Counted from the stretch's first letter, positions 1-13,403 are shown. The stretch: 64,000 bases of DNA from Parafrankia discariae (GCF_000373365.1 NZ_KB891241.1:1-64000); one strand, 5' to 3'. Program-made: numbers and translations. Notes: generated by a model not told the origin, from the letters alone.

Positions 1-45
1 AACGCATGGAGCTGACCGGTACTAATAGGCCGAGGGCTTGACCAC
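1..45 (+). rRNA. rrl: 23S rRNA, 3' end (partial)
   Basis: The first bases contain the universal 3'-terminal 23S motif GACCGGTACTAATAGGCCGA followed by GGGCTTGACC, so only the last few dozen nucleotides of the gene lie in the window. The 3' boundary is approximate. It is followed after about 70 nt by 5S rRNA, the usual bacterial order, so this is the end of an rRNA operon transcribed rightward. Confidence 0.93.
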
Positions 46-115
46 AAAGATTCTGCTGTTCTGCGTCCACTGTGCGGTTCTCGGGCTGCGACCGGTTTCG
101 GTCGGGTCTGATAGT

Positions 116-234
116 GTTTCGGTGGTTTTAGCGAAGGGGAAACGCCCGGTTCCATTCCGAACCCGGTAGCTAAGCCCTTCAGCGCCGATGGTACTGCGTG
201 GGTGACTGCGTGGGAGAGTAGGACGCCGCCGGAC
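116..234 (+). rRNA. rrf: 5S rRNA
   Basis: The sequence matches actinobacterial 5S rRNA: it begins GTTTCGGTGG, contains AACGCCCGGTTCCATTCCGA, the AAGCTAAG-like segment and GCGCCGATGGTACTGC, and ends GAGAGTAGGACGCCGCCGG. The 5' and 3' ends pair to form helix I. Length of about 119 nt is normal. Ends are placed by comparison with known 5S genes and may be off by a few bases. Confidence 0.95.
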
Positions 235-241
235 TTCTTTT

Positions 242-283
242 GGTGGGGGCTGTTTCTGGCTGTGGCCGGGAGCAGCCCCCACC
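242..283 (+). terminator. rRNA operon terminator
   Basis: A perfect 11-bp inverted repeat (GGTGGGGGCTG / CAGCCCCCACC, 242-252 and 273-283) with a 20-nt loop begins 8 nt after the 5S gene. A T-rich patch (TTCTTTT) precedes the stem and no T tract follows, as is common in actinobacteria. Position and strength fit termination of the rRNA operon. Confidence 0.75.
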
Positions 284-653
284 TGCATTTCCGGGTTGTT
301 CCGGCTGGCGCGGAGTTCGCGCCCCGCCCCAGGATCGGTCTGGGCGAAGTGTGCCGCGGAGCGAGTCCATGGACTCACTCACCCGCCACGGTCGCGCCTG
401 GCGGACCGGCGGCCGGGACCGGACCCGCGAGATCCGCCTCGGGCCTGGAGCCCCGGATCCCCGGTCCGGAGGGACCCTCGGCTGGGCGCGTCCCCAGATC
501 GCGATCACCCGTCCGCTGCTGTGTGACGGGTTTGACGCTCGTATGTCGGCCTCACGTCCCTGGTCTCGGTGGCCCCAGTTAAATGGACGTCCTACTATCG
601 GAGTGCCAACGACGGTCGTTGGTGTCCGCGTACCGTCCTCGGGAGCAAGCCTC

Positions 654-3600
654 ATGAGCGCAGTCACCGTGGTGGGCCAGCAGGCCCCCGCCCTGCACGT
701 GCCCGTCTGGCCGGTGCGCGTCGTCACCGCGGCGTCGCTGTTCGACGGCCATGACGCGGCGATCAACATCATGCGCCGGATCCTGCAGGCCCAGGGGGCC
801 GAGGTGATCCACCTCGGTCACGACCGGGGCGTCGACGAGATCGTGACGGCGGCGATCCAGGAGGACGCCCAGGCGGTCGCGATCTCGTCCTACCAGGGCG
901 GTCACGTCGAGTACTTCAGCTACCTGGTGGACCGGCTGCGGGAGCGGGGCGCCGGGCACATCGGCGTGTACGGCGGCGGTGGCGGGGTCATCGTGCCGGA
1001 CGAGATCGCCCTGTTGCACTCGCGTGGCGTCGCGCGGATCTTCTCCCCGGAGGACGGGCAGCGGCTCGGCCTGCACCTGATGGTCAACAGCATCGTCCGT
1101 GACGGCGATGTCGATCTCGCCGCCCGCCCGCCGGCGGCCGAGGCGGTGCGGGCCGGCGACGAGTCCGCGCTGGCCCGGGCGATCACGGTGCTCGAAGACG
1201 GCCGGAACCCGGCGCTGGCCGCCGCGCTGCGCGACGCGGCCGAGAGCGGACCGGTGGTGCCGGTCCTCGGTATCACCGGTACCGGCGGTTCCGGGAAGTC
1301 GTCGCTCACCGACGAGGTGCTGCGCCGCTTCCGCCTCGACCAGGGCGACGGACTGCGCATCGCGGTCCTCGCGGTCGACCCCACCCGGCGGCGCGGCGGT
1401 GGTGCGCTGCTCGGCGACCGGATCAGGATGAACGCGCTGGGAGCCGGCTTCCTCGGCGGTGCGCCCGTGGCCGATGCCGCCGCCGACGGTGGCGACGACA
1501 CCGGCGGTGCGGGCAGCGGGGTGTTCTTCCGCTCGCTGGCCACCCGCGGCGCGGGGCGCGAGCTGCCCGAGCACCTCGCCGACATCATCGCGGCCTGCAA
1601 GGCCGCCGGGTACGACCTGATCGTTGTGGAGACGCCGGGCATCGGCCAGGGCGACGCGGCGATCGTGCCCTTCTGTGACGTCTCGATGTACGTGATGACC
1701 CCCGAGTACGGAGCCGCCTCCCAGCTCGAGAAGATCGACATGCTCGACTTCGCCGATGTCGTGGCGGTCAACAAGTTCGAGCGCCGGGGCGCGGAGGACG
1801 CGCGGCGCGACGTCGCCCGGCAGATGGTGCGCAACCGGGAGGACTTCGGCTCCTCCTGGGACGAGATGCCGGTGTTCGGCACCTCGGCCGCGCGGTTCAG
1901 CGACGACGGCGTGACCGCTCTTTACCAGTTCCTGCGTGACCTGCTGCGCGAGCGCGGGCTGCGCGTGGTGCCCGGCCGGCTGCCGGTGGTGGACGTCCGG
2001 GTCTCCTCGGGGCTGACGACGGTGGTGCCGCCGGCGCGGGTCCGCTACCTCGCGGAGATCACCGATGTGGTGCGCGGCTATCACGCGCGGACCGAGGAGC
2101 AGGCCGAGCTCGCCCGCCGGCGCCAGCACCTGTCCACGGCGCTCGCCGAGCTCGACGGCGTCGAGCCGGATCAGGCCGGCTCGAACGGCTCCAGCCCGAA
2201 CGGCTCCGGCGGCGCGCTGACGAGGCTGCGGAGCCTGCGGGACGAAGCCGACGCGGCGCTGGACGCGCGGACCCGCGACCTGCTCGACGGCTGGCCCGCC
2301 CTGGTCGCCGAGCGTTCCGGCGAGGAGATGGTCTATACGGTGCGCGACCGGGAGATCCGCACCCCGCTGCGGCGCACGACGCTGTCGGGTACGGCCGTGC
2401 CCCGGGTGGCGGTGCCGCGGATCGACGACGACGCCAGTCTCGTCCGGTTCCTGCGGCGGGAGAACCTGCCGGGGCTCTTCCCGTTCACCGCGGGCGTGTT
2501 CCCGTACAAGCGGGCCGGTGAGGCGCCGGCGCGGATGTTCGCCGGCGAGGGCGACCCGTTCCGCACGAACCGGCGGTTCCACCTGCTCTCCGCCGACTCG
2601 CCGGCGACCAGGCTGAGCACCGCGTTCGACTCGGTCACGCTGTACGGGCGTGACCCGGGCCCCCGACCGGACGTGTACGGAAAGGTCGGGACGTCCGGAG
2701 TGTCGGTGGCGACGCTGGACGACATGAAGGCGCTGTACGCGGGCTTCGACCTGTGCTCGCCGACGACGAGCGTCTCGATGACGATCAACGGTCCGGCGCC
2801 GGCGATCCTGGCGATGTTCCTCAACACCGCGATCGACCAGCGCCTCGAGCTGTTCCGGACGGAGCACGGGCGCGAGCCGTCGGCGGCCGAGACGGCCGAG
2901 GTGGCGGCCTGGGCGCTGGCGAACGTGCGCGGCACCGTCCAGGCGGACATCCTCAAGGAGGACCAGGGCCAGAACACCTGCATCTTCTCGACGGAGTTCG
3001 CCCTGCGCTGCATGGCGGACGTGCAGGAATGGTTCATCGATCACCGCGTCCGGAACTTCTACTCGGTTTCGATCTCCGGCTACCACATCGCGGAGGCCGG
3101 GGCGAACCCGATCAGTCAGCTCGCGTTCACCCTCGCCAACGGGTTCACCTACGTCGAGGCCTACCTGGCGCGCGGAATGCGGATCGACGACTTCGCGCCG
3201 AACCTGTCGTTCTTCTTCTCCAACGGCATGGACGCCGAGTACAGCGTGATCGGCCGGGTGGCCCGGCGGATCTGGGCGGTCGCGATGCGCGAGCGCTACG
3301 GCGCGGCGGAGCGCTCCCAGAAGCTCAAGTACCACGTGCAGACCTCGGGCCGGTCGCTGCACGCGCGGGAGATGAACTTCAACGACATCCGGACGACGTT
3401 GCAGGCATTGTGCGCGATCTACGACAACTGCAACAGCCTGCACACCAACGCCTACGACGAGGCTGTGACGACGCCCACGGAGCAGTCCGTGCGGCGGGCG
3501 CTGGCCATCCAGATGATCATTGATCAGGAGTGGGGGCTCGCCGGGAACGAGAACCCGTTGCAGGGCTCGTATGTGATCGACGAGCTGACCGACCTCGTCG

Positions 3601-4031
3601 AGGAGGCGGTGCTGGCCGAGTTCGAACGGATCTCGGAGCGGGGCGGTGTGCTCGGCGCGATGGAGACCGGCTACCAGCGCGGGCGCATCCAGGACGAGTC
3701 GATGCTCTACGAACGGCGCAAGCACGACGGCTCCCTGCCGATCATCGGGGTGAACACCTTCATCGGGCCGGACGCCGACGAGAAGGGAGCCGGCCCGCTG
3801 GAGCTCGCCCGGGCCACCGAGGAGGAGAAGCAGTCCCAGCTGCGCCGCCTGGCGGACTTCACCAGCCGCAACCGCGAGCCCGCCCAGCAGGCGCTGGAGC
3901 GGCTGCGGCAGGTCGCCGCGGCCGGCGGCAACACTTTCGAGGTGCTGATGGACGCCGTGCGGGTGTGTTCGCTAGGCCAGATCAGCGCGGCGTTCTTCGA
4001 GGTCGGCGGACAGTACAGGCGTAACATCTGA
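654..4031 (+). CDS. icmF: Fused isobutyryl-CoA mutase (IcmF)
   Basis: This 1125-residue protein interconverts isobutyryl-CoA and n-butyryl-CoA using coenzyme B12. Three modules are visible in IcmF order. First, an N-terminal B12-binding Rossmann domain with FDGHDAAI (DxHxxG-type motif) and a GGGGG loop, residues about 20-150. Second, a MeaI-type G-protein chaperone with P-loop GTGGSGKSSL near residue 208, VVETPGIGQGD and NKFE. Third, a C-terminal mutase barrel from about residue 570, with FPYKRAGEAPARMFAGEGD and NEWGLAGNENPLQGSY-like segments. Length matches IcmF (about 1,090-1,130 aa). ATG 654 is chosen because B12-domain homology begins soon after and GGGAG lies 9 nt upstream; the frame stays open further upstream but with unconvincing sequence. 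A TACTAT box at 593-598 could be its -10. IcmF links to valine and branched-chain acyl-CoA turnover. Start certainty is moderate, identity high. Confidence 0.93.
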   Translation: MSAVTVVGQQAPALHVPVWPVRVVTAASLFDGHDAAINIMRRILQAQGAEVIHLGHDRGVDEIVTAAIQEDAQAVAISSYQGGHVEYFSYLVDRLRERGAGHIGVYGGGGGVIVPDEIALLHSRGVARIFSPEDGQRLGLHLMVNSIVRDGDVDLAARPPAAEAVRAGDESALARAITVLEDGRNPALAAALRDAAESGPVVPVLGITGTGGSGKSSLTDEVLRRFRLDQGDGLRIAVLAVDPTRRRGGGALLGDRIRMNALGAGFLGGAPVADAAADGGDDTGGAGSGVFFRSLATRGAGRELPEHLADIIAACKAAGYDLIVVETPGIGQGDAAIVPFCDVSMYVMTPEYGAASQLEKIDMLDFADVVAVNKFERRGAEDARRDVARQMVRNREDFGSSWDEMPVFGTSAARFSDDGVTALYQFLRDLLRERGLRVVPGRLPVVDVRVSSGLTTVVPPARVRYLAEITDVVRGYHARTEEQAELARRRQHLSTALAELDGVEPDQAGSNGSSPNGSGGALTRLRSLRDEADAALDARTRDLLDGWPALVAERSGEEMVYTVRDREIRTPLRRTTLSGTAVPRVAVPRIDDDASLVRFLRRENLPGLFPFTAGVFPYKRAGEAPARMFAGEGDPFRTNRRFHLLSADSPATRLSTAFDSVTLYGRDPGPRPDVYGKVGTSGVSVATLDDMKALYAGFDLCSPTTSVSMTINGPAPAILAMFLNTAIDQRLELFRTEHGREPSAAETAEVAAWALANVRGTVQADILKEDQGQNTCIFSTEFALRCMADVQEWFIDHRVRNFYSVSISGYHIAEAGANPISQLAFTLANGFTYVEAYLARGMRIDDFAPNLSFFFSNGMDAEYSVIGRVARRIWAVAMRERYGAAERSQKLKYHVQTSGRSLHAREMNFNDIRTTLQALCAIYDNCNSLHTNAYDEAVTTPTEQSVRRALAIQMIIDQEWGLAGNENPLQGSYVIDELTDLVEEAVLAEFERISERGGVLGAMETGYQRGRIQDESMLYERRKHDGSLPIIGVNTFIGPDADEKGAGPLELARATEEEKQSQLRRLADFTSRNREPAQQALERLRQVAAAGGNTFEVLMDAVRVCSLGQISAAFFEVGGQYRRNI

Positions 4032-4259
4032 CGACGTGACCGCGGGCCGGTGCCGATGCCGCCGCCGGCGCGGGGTCAGCGGCGCGCGGCGGGGGAGGCT
4101 CATCCAGGCGCGCTGTGTGGCCTTCATGTTGCCGGCATCGTCAACGTCGCCGGCATCGCCGTTCCCGGGTGCGACGGCCGTACGCCGGAATGGCTATCGT
4201 TGATGGCTCTGCCGTTGATGGTCCGCCGGCCCGACGTCCCGTCCTGGAGAATTGCACCC

Positions 4260-4766
4260 GTGTCACAGCCGAAACCGCTTCCGACCGACCCGATCGCGGA
4301 GGCGCACCGGCAGTGGACCGCCCATGGATGGGGGCCCGTCGCGGACGGGATGGCCGCCGTCACCTCGCTCATGCGCGCGCAGCAGATCCTGCTCGCCCGC
4401 GTCGACGAGGTCCTGCGGCCCCTCGACCTCACCTTCGCCCGCTACGAGCTGCTCATGCTGCTGCTGTTCAGCCGTAAGGGCTCACTGCCGCTGAGCCGCA
4501 TCGGGAGCCTGCTCCAGGTGCACCCGACCAGTGTCACCAGCGCGGTGGACAGGCTGGAGGCCCGCGGGCAGGTGCGCCGCCTGCCGCATCCGACGGACCG
4601 GCGCGCGATTCTCGCCGAGATCACCGAGGACGGGCGGGTGACGGCGCTCGCGGCCACCGAGAAGCTCAACGACACCGTGTTCGCCGACCCCGGGCTTCCG
4701 GACAGCGGCGTGCGGGACCTCGTCGAGCTGCTCACCGACCTGCGGCGCGGTGCCGGCGACTTCTGA
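4260..4766 (+). CDS. MarR-family transcriptional regulator
   Basis: A 168-residue winged-helix regulator. The MarR signature is clear: LDLTFARYELLMLLLF, then SRIGSLLQVHPTSVTSAVDRLEARGQ (recognition helix region) and the wing RRLPHPTDRRAILAEITEDGR with the typical Asp-Arg-Arg. It lies 229 nt downstream of icmF on the same strand and may regulate it or a nearby function; this is inference. The start is uncertain: GTG 4260 gives a sensible N terminus, while in-frame ATGs at 4203 and 4218 also exist and a TATCGT box lies at 4195-4200. Confidence 0.85.
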   Translation: MSQPKPLPTDPIAEAHRQWTAHGWGPVADGMAAVTSLMRAQQILLARVDEVLRPLDLTFARYELLMLLLFSRKGSLPLSRIGSLLQVHPTSVTSAVDRLEARGQVRRLPHPTDRRAILAEITEDGRVTALAATEKLNDTVFADPGLPDSGVRDLVELLTDLRRGAGDF

Positions 4767-4830
4767 GCCGGGGCGGGCGGTCGTCCCGAGGACGGGTGGG
4801 GTGCCCGGGCGGCGGCTACCCTCTACAGAC

Positions 4831-6018
4831 GTGACCTATCTCGACCACGCGGCGACCACGCCGATGCGCCCGGAGGCCGTCGCGGCGTTCACCGCCGTGC
4901 TGACGGACGCCGGGAACGCCTCATCGCTGCACGCCGGCGGTCGGCGTGCCCGCCGGATCGTCGAGGAGTCGCGGGAGTCACTGGCCGAGGTGCTGGGCGC
5001 CCGGCCGTCCGACCTGATCTTCACGGCGGGTGGCACGGAGAGCGACAACCTGGCGATCAAGGGCCTGTACTGGGCGCGCCGCGCCGCCGACCCGCGCCGG
5101 CGCCGGATCCTGGTCAGCGCGGTGGAGCACCCGGCGGTGCTGGACACCGCGTCCTGGCTGGCCCGACGGCAGGGGGCGGTGCTGGAGCCGCTGCCGGTCG
5201 ACGAGACCGGCCTGGTCGCCCCGGAGGTGCTGCGCGCCGCGGTGGAGTCCGATCCGGCCTCGGTCGCGCTCGTCTCGGTGATGTGGGCGAACAGCGAGGT
5301 GGGCACCATCCAGCCGGTCGCCGAGCTGGCCCGGGTCGCCCACGCCCGCGACATCCCGTTCCACACCGACGCCGTCCAGGCGTTCGGGCAGATCGAGATG
5401 TCGTTCGCCGCCAGCGAGGCGGACGCGCTGACGATCAGTGCGCACAAGATCGGCGGCCCGGTGGGGGTGGGCGGCCTGCTCCTGCGACGCGGGGTCGAGG
5501 TGGAGCCGCTGGCGCACGGCGGCGGGCAGGAGCGCGACGTCCGTTCCGGGACGCTCAACACTCCCGGAGTGGCCGCGTTCGCCGCGGCGGCGGCCGCCGT
5601 CACCGCCGAGCTGCCCGCCGAGCGGGTCCGGCTGGCCTCGCTGCGCGACGACCTCGTGCGCCGGGTGCTGTCCGAGGTCCCCGGGGCGACGCTCAACGGC
5701 GCCGCCCCCGGTCCCGGCCGACTGCCCGGCAACGCGCACCTGACCTTCCCCGGCTGCGAGGGCGACTCGCTGCTGATGCTGCTCGACGCGCACGGGGTGG
5801 AATGCTCGACGGGTTCGGCCTGCTCGGCGGGAGTGGCCCGGCCCTCGCACGTGTTGTTGGCGATGGGCGCCGGTGAGGCGCACGCTCGCGGGTCGCTGCG
5901 GTTCTCGCTCGGGCACGGCTCGGCGGCGGCGGACGTCGACGCGCTGGTCGCCGTGATCGGTCCGGTGGTGGAGCGCGCCAGCCGCGCCGGTGAGCTCGCG
6001 GGTCTGAGCGCGGGGTGA
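4831..6018 (+). CDS. iscS: Cysteine desulfurase (IscS/NifS family)
   Basis: A 395-residue PLP enzyme that removes sulfur from L-cysteine as a persulfide, here most likely the sulfur donor for MnmA encoded next. Visible landmarks are [14 protein letters not shown] at the N terminus, [11 protein letters not shown] (PLP phosphate and ring contacts), [10 protein letters not shown], the Schiff-base lysine in [10 protein letters not shown], and the catalytic cysteine loop [11 protein letters not shown] near the C terminus. GTG 4831 directly precedes TYLDHAATT, the normal family start, and a TACCCT box at 4817-4822 ends 8 nt upstream, so the transcript is probably leaderless. The mnmA gene starts 62 nt downstream on the same strand, the same order as in mycobacteria. 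Confidence 0.94.
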   Translation: MTYLDHAATTPMRPEAVAAFTAVLTDAGNASSLHAGGRRARRIVEESRESLAEVLGARPSDLIFTAGGTESDNLAIKGLYWARRAADPRRRRILVSAVEHPAVLDTASWLARRQGAVLEPLPVDETGLVAPEVLRAAVESDPASVALVSVMWANSEVGTIQPVAELARVAHARDIPFHTDAVQAFGQIEMSFAASEADALTISAHKIGGPVGVGGLLLRRGVEVEPLAHGGGQERDVRSGTLNTPGVAAFAAAAAAVTAELPAERVRLASLRDDLVRRVLSEVPGATLNGAAPGPGRLPGNAHLTFPGCEGDSLLMLLDAHGVECSTGSACSAGVARPSHVLLAMGAGEAHARGSLRFSLGHGSAAADVDALVAVIGPVVERASRAGELAGLSAG

Positions 6019-6079
6019 GTCGAGGAGCCGGCGGCGGGAGTGCCCGCCGGGTGCGGCGGTGTGGACGAGGGGTGGGATC

Positions 6080-7147
6080 GTGAGCCGGATGAGGGTGCTC
6101 GCGGCCATGTCGGGTGGCGTCGACTCGGCGGTGGCCGCCGCCAGGGCCGTCGACGCCGGTCATGACGTGACCGGTGTCCACCTGGCGCTGTCGCGCTCAC
6201 CCGCCTCGGACCGGGTCGGCGCCCGCGGGTGCTGCACGCTCGAGGACGCCCGCGACGCCCGCCGAGCCGCCGACGTGCTCGGCATCCCCTTCTACGTCTG
6301 GGATCTCGCGGAGCGCTTCGAGACCGAGGTCATCGACGAGTTCGTCGCCGACTACTCGGCCGGGCGCACGCCCAACCCGTGCGTGCGCTGCAACGAGCGG
6401 ATCAAGTTCGCCGCGGTGCTGGAGAAGGCGCTCGCGCTCGGCTTCGACGCGGTCGTCACCGGGCACCACGCCCGGCTGGACGCGGACGGCACGCTGCGCC
6501 GCTCGGTGGACCCGGCGAAGGACCAGTCGTACGTGCTCGGCACCCTGCGGCCCGCGCAGCTCGCCGCGGCCCGGTTCCCGCTCGGCGACTCCACGAAGGC
6601 GCAGGTCCGCGCGGAGGCGGCGCGTCGTGGCCTCGCCGTCGCCGACAAGCCGGACAGTCACGACATCTGCTTCGTGGCCTCCGGGGACACCGGGGCCTGG
6701 CTGCGCGAGCGGCTGGGGCCACGTCCGGGCCCGGTCGTCGACGCGGAGACCGGCGAGACGCTCGGCGAGCACGACGGGGCGTACGCGTTCACGGTCGGGC
6801 AGCGCCGGGGGCTCGGCCTGGGACGTCCCGCGCCGGACGGCCGTCCGCGCTACGTGCTGGGGATCTCCCCGGCGACGTCCACGGTGACCGTCGGCCCGTC
6901 CAGCGCGCTGGACATGCGCAGTCTGGTCGCGGAGCGGATCGTCTGGCCGCACGACGGGCCGGTCTCGTGCACCGCGCAGGTCCGGGCGCACGGCGGGGTC
7001 GTCCCCGCGGTGGTGACGGCCCGGGGCGACGAGCTCGACGCGCGGCTGGCGGAGCCGGTGCGCGGTACCGCGGCGGGCCAGGCCGTGGTCTTCTACGACG
7101 GCGACCGGGTGCTCGGCGGCGGGCGCATCCGCTCCCTGGCGGCCTGA
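6080..7147 (+). CDS. mnmA: tRNA-specific 2-thiouridylase MnmA
   Basis: A 355-residue ATP-pyrophosphatase that 2-thiolates U34 of tRNA-Glu, -Gln and -Lys. It shows the PP-loop [14 protein letters not shown], the first catalytic cysteine in [12 protein letters not shown], the second in [11 protein letters not shown], and [12 protein letters not shown] in the C-terminal portion. GTG 6080 is preferred over ATG 6089 because GAGGGG (6067-6072) lies 7 nt upstream. It follows its presumed sulfur donor desulfurase. Interestingly, both tRNA-Gln and tRNA-Glu substrates occur in this window, although the isoacceptors here have CTG and CTC anticodons, whose wobble base is C and therefore not a substrate. 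Confidence 0.95.
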   Translation: MSRMRVLAAMSGGVDSAVAAARAVDAGHDVTGVHLALSRSPASDRVGARGCCTLEDARDARRAADVLGIPFYVWDLAERFETEVIDEFVADYSAGRTPNPCVRCNERIKFAAVLEKALALGFDAVVTGHHARLDADGTLRRSVDPAKDQSYVLGTLRPAQLAAARFPLGDSTKAQVRAEAARRGLAVADKPDSHDICFVASGDTGAWLRERLGPRPGPVVDAETGETLGEHDGAYAFTVGQRRGLGLGRPAPDGRPRYVLGISPATSTVTVGPSSALDMRSLVAERIVWPHDGPVSCTAQVRAHGGVVPAVVTARGDELDARLAEPVRGTAAGQAVVFYDGDRVLGGGRIRSLAA

Positions 7148-7315
7148 CCCGCCGGACCCTGCGGCGTGCCCGGCCCGCGCGGCCGGTCTGGCCTGGTCTG
7201 GCCTGCGCGGTTGTGGCGTGTGTCCGGTAGTCGTGCCGGGTGCGGTTCCCGCGCGTTGCCGGATGTTGTCCGCCGGCTGCGGCCTGGGGCCGCGGCCGGA
7301 ATCTAAGGAGTCGAT

Positions 7316-10569
<3,254 letters not shown>

Positions 10570-10709
10570 CCTTCGCATCCTGGCAGCGAAAGGTTCATCA
10601 CGGTGAGCACTCATATGTTCCGTCATGTTCTCGTCGATGTGGCCGGGCCCAGGCGCGCCCGTTCCCGAGGCGTCGGGGGATCGACGCGGGGCTGTCCCGG
10701 TCGCCGCTG

Positions 10710-13403
10710 ATGCGCGCCGCCCCGCGAGCCGGCGGCGGGCCGCCGGAACCAGCGGCCGGCTGGGGGGTCGCGCTCGGCGCGGCGGGATGCCTGGCGGCCG
10801 CGGCGGTCGCCGTCGCCGGGGCCTGGCGCGGCGCCTTCGACCACCTGGGCGCGGCCTTCGCGCTGATCGCCGGGCTCGCGCTGCTCGTCGGGTCGCAGCC
10901 GGCGCCCGCCGGCGCGGCGGCCTTGCCGGGCCCCTCCGGGCCGGCCGGTCCACCGCCCGGCGCCCCGGGCGTCCCAGGTGGCTCGGGTGGCTCGGGGCGC
11001 CAGGGCGGGCCGAGTTGGACGGGCGGGCCGGGCGGGCCGGGCACCGGTGGCGCCGATCTCACGTTGGCCTTCCTGTTCGCGTTGCTGCTCGGCTGGGGAG
11101 CGCCGCCCGCGCTGGCGGTGCACCTGGTGGTCGGCGTCCTGCTGGAGCTGGTGCGGGGCGCGCACCCGAGGCGGGTGATGGCGGTGGTCGGCCGCCGCTC
11201 GCTGGCGCTGTGCGTGGCGGGCGCCGTGGCGGCCGGGTACGGCCTCGGGGCCGATCTCGGGGCCGGGGAGCTGCCCGCGGTCGCGTTCGCCGGTCTCGCG
11301 CTGTTCGCCGTCGACGACCTGCTCGGCCCGTGTACCCGCCCGGCCGGGCCGGCGGTGCCCCGCGGCGGCGCGGGGCGGGGCGGTACGCCCGGCGGTGCCG
11401 CGTCCGGAGGTGCCGGGGGTCGGGATCCCCTCGCCGAACTGCGGCGTCGGGTGGCGGGCGGGGTGGCGACGCTGTCCCTCGCGCCGCTGGTGGTGGTCGC
11501 CGCGGCGCGTAGCGCCTGGCTGGTGCCGCTGCTGCTGCCGGCGCTGCTGCTGGTGGCCAGGGTCGGTGAGCTCTCCCGGCAGAAGGAACACGAGGCCCGC
11601 CACGACGGGCTCACCGGGCTGCCGAACCGGGCGGAGTTCGCCGAACGCGCGGCGGCCAGCTTCGGCGCGGCGGAGCGGACCGGCAGCCGGGTCGGCCTGC
11701 TGCTGCTCGACCTGGACCGGTTCAAGAAGGTCAACGACCGGCTGGGGCACGAGGTCGGCGACCGGCTGCTGATGGTCGCCGCCGCCCGGCTCACCGCCGC
11801 GCTGCGTCCCGGTGACGTCGTCGCGCGGCTGGGCGGCGACGAGTTCGCCGTCCTGCTGCCCGCGCTGCCGTCCGGCGAGGCGGCCGGGGCGGTGGTCGGC
11901 GAGGTGGCCGGGCGCGTCCGTGGCGTGCTGCGGGCCCCGTACGAGATCGACGGGCAGTTCTGCGACGTCGACGCGAGCGTCGGGGTCGCGCTCTACCCGG
12001 ACCACGGCGGCGACCTTCCCACCCTGTCGCGGTGCGCGGACCTCGCCATGTACGCGGCGAAGGAGCATCGGCTCGGGGTCCAGGCCTACGGCCCGCGCGA
12101 CGCCCGCCGCGCCCGGCTGCGGGCCCGTACCACCGCCGAGCTCGGCTACGCCCTCGAACACGGGCAGCTCGAGGTGCACTACCAGCCGCAGGCGGAGATC
12201 GCCGACGGGCGGGTACGCCGGGTCGAGGCGTTGCTGCGCTGGCGGCACCCGAGCCGGGGGCTGCTGCTGCCGGGAGTCTTCGTCCCGCTCGCCGAGTCCG
12301 CCGGCCTGATCCGCCCGATCACATCGTGGGTGATGGGCCGCGCGCTCGCGCAGGTCACCCGGTGGAACGCGGCGGGGATCCCGGTGTCGGTCGCGTTGAA
12401 TGCGTCCGCGCGGGACCTGCGCGACCCCGGCTTCGTCGGTTCGGTCGCGGCCGCGCTGGCCGAGACCGGTCTGCCGGCCGCGGCGCTGACCTTCGAGGTC
12501 ACCGAGGGCGCCGTCACCGCGGACGGCGACGAGCCGGCCGGGGCCCTGCATGAGCTCGCGGACCTCGGCGTGCGGGTCAGCCTGGACGACTTCGGCACCG
12601 GCCGGGTCTCCCTCGACGCGCTACGGCGCCTGCCGTTCGCGGAGATCAAGATCGACCGGACCGTGATCGGTCGGATGGCGGGCGCCGACCGCGACGCCGA
12701 CTTCGTCCGCGCGGTGGTTCGGATGGCCGCCGACCTGGGGCTGCGGGTCGTCGCCGAGGGCGTGGAGACCCCCGTCGAATGGCGCCGGCTCGCCGGCTTC
12801 GGCGCGGACGCGGCCCAGGGATGGCACGTCGCGCCCGCGCTGCCCGCGGTGCTGCTCACCCCGTGGCTCGCCGCCGCCGCCGCGGCACCGGCACCGACAC
12901 CGGCACCGGCACCGTCAGCGGCCGGCCGTGCGGGCGAGGGTGGCGGCGATGCCGGCCAGGTGCGCCAGCCGGGCCACCTCGGACGGCCGGAACGCGGGGC
13001 CTCCCGGCCGACCGACCAGGACGGCCAGCCGCTCATCCCCGACCGGGGCCGCGGCGAGCTCCATGTTGACCGCCTCCCAGCGGGCCGGGAACTCGCCGTC
13101 GTCCGGCACGACGCGACGCGCCGCGCGCAGCGGCAGCCAGGGCAGTGGGAGGCGCACCCGCTCCGGAACACCGAGGTCGTCGCCGCCCAGGCTCGGCGCG
13201 CCCACCGAGGCCTCCCGGACCCGGACGTCGCCCGGCCCCAGGTACTCGAGCAGCAGCGTCCAGTCGGCGTGGAAGACCCCGGCGACCAGGTCGGTCAGCA
13301 CGGCCACGGCGTCGGCGGGGCGTTCGGCGAGCGCGTCGACGAGTTCGAGGTCCTCGCTGATCCCGGCGCCGTCGGCCTGGTAGGGCCGCAGCGACTCGAC
13401 TGA
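10710..13403 (+). CDS. Membrane GGDEF-EAL c-di-GMP protein (RmdB-like position)
   Basis: An 897-codon frame. Several hydrophobic segments (about residues 15-300) are followed by a GGDEF domain with intact GGDEF at 375-379 and an RPGD inhibitory-site motif five residues upstream. The EAL domain is complete: EAL at 506-508, LNAS, FEVTEG, DDFGTG, KIDRT, AEGVET and QGW. Either diguanylate cyclase or phosphodiesterase activity is possible. Its place between ligA and the ACT/gatC genes is, from memory, that of Streptomyces rmdB (SCO5495), a c-di-GMP phosphodiesterase controlling development. The frame has no stop after the EAL domain: from about residue 736 the last ~160 codons run antisense through the convergent ACT gene and look non-protein-like. 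The start is uncertain. Confidence 0.85.
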   Translation: MRAAPRAGGGPPEPAAGWGVALGAAGCLAAAAVAVAGAWRGAFDHLGAAFALIAGLALLVGSQPAPAGAAALPGPSGPAGPPPGAPGVPGGSGGSGRQGGPSWTGGPGGPGTGGADLTLAFLFALLLGWGAPPALAVHLVVGVLLELVRGAHPRRVMAVVGRRSLALCVAGAVAAGYGLGADLGAGELPAVAFAGLALFAVDDLLGPCTRPAGPAVPRGGAGRGGTPGGAASGGAGGRDPLAELRRRVAGGVATLSLAPLVVVAAARSAWLVPLLLPALLLVARVGELSRQKEHEARHDGLTGLPNRAEFAERAAASFGAAERTGSRVGLLLLDLDRFKKVNDRLGHEVGDRLLMVAAARLTAALRPGDVVARLGGDEFAVLLPALPSGEAAGAVVGEVAGRVRGVLRAPYEIDGQFCDVDASVGVALYPDHGGDLPTLSRCADLAMYAAKEHRLGVQAYGPRDARRARLRARTTAELGYALEHGQLEVHYQPQAEIADGRVRRVEALLRWRHPSRGLLLPGVFVPLAESAGLIRPITSWVMGRALAQVTRWNAAGIPVSVALNASARDLRDPGFVGSVAAALAETGLPAAALTFEVTEGAVTADGDEPAGALHELADLGVRVSLDDFGTGRVSLDALRRLPFAEIKIDRTVIGRMAGADRDADFVRAVVRMAADLGLRVVAEGVETPVEWRRLAGFGADAAQGWHVAPALPAVLLTPWLAAAAAAPAPTPAPAPSAAGRAGEGGGDAGQVRQPGHLGRPERGASRPTDQDGQPLIPDRGRGELHVDRLPAGRELAVVRHDATRRAQRQPGQWEAHPLRNTEVVAAQARRAHRGLPDPDVARPQVLEQQRPVGVEDPGDQVGQHGHGVGGAFGERVDEFEVLADPGAVGLVGPQRLD

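Noticed and set aside
240-653. N-terminal extension of icmF
   Set aside because: The frame is open upstream of 654, but the sequence is Arg/Pro-rich, crosses the rRNA terminator, and IcmF homology begins just after ATG 654.
579-3725. A >1000-codon open frame antisense to icmF
   Set aside because: His/Arg/Asp-rich composition, no domains, fully opposite a well-conserved gene; a typical GC-rich antisense shadow. The same applies to long antisense frames over gatA, gatB, ilvB, serA, leuA, cimA, the transglycosylase and the PASTA kinase.
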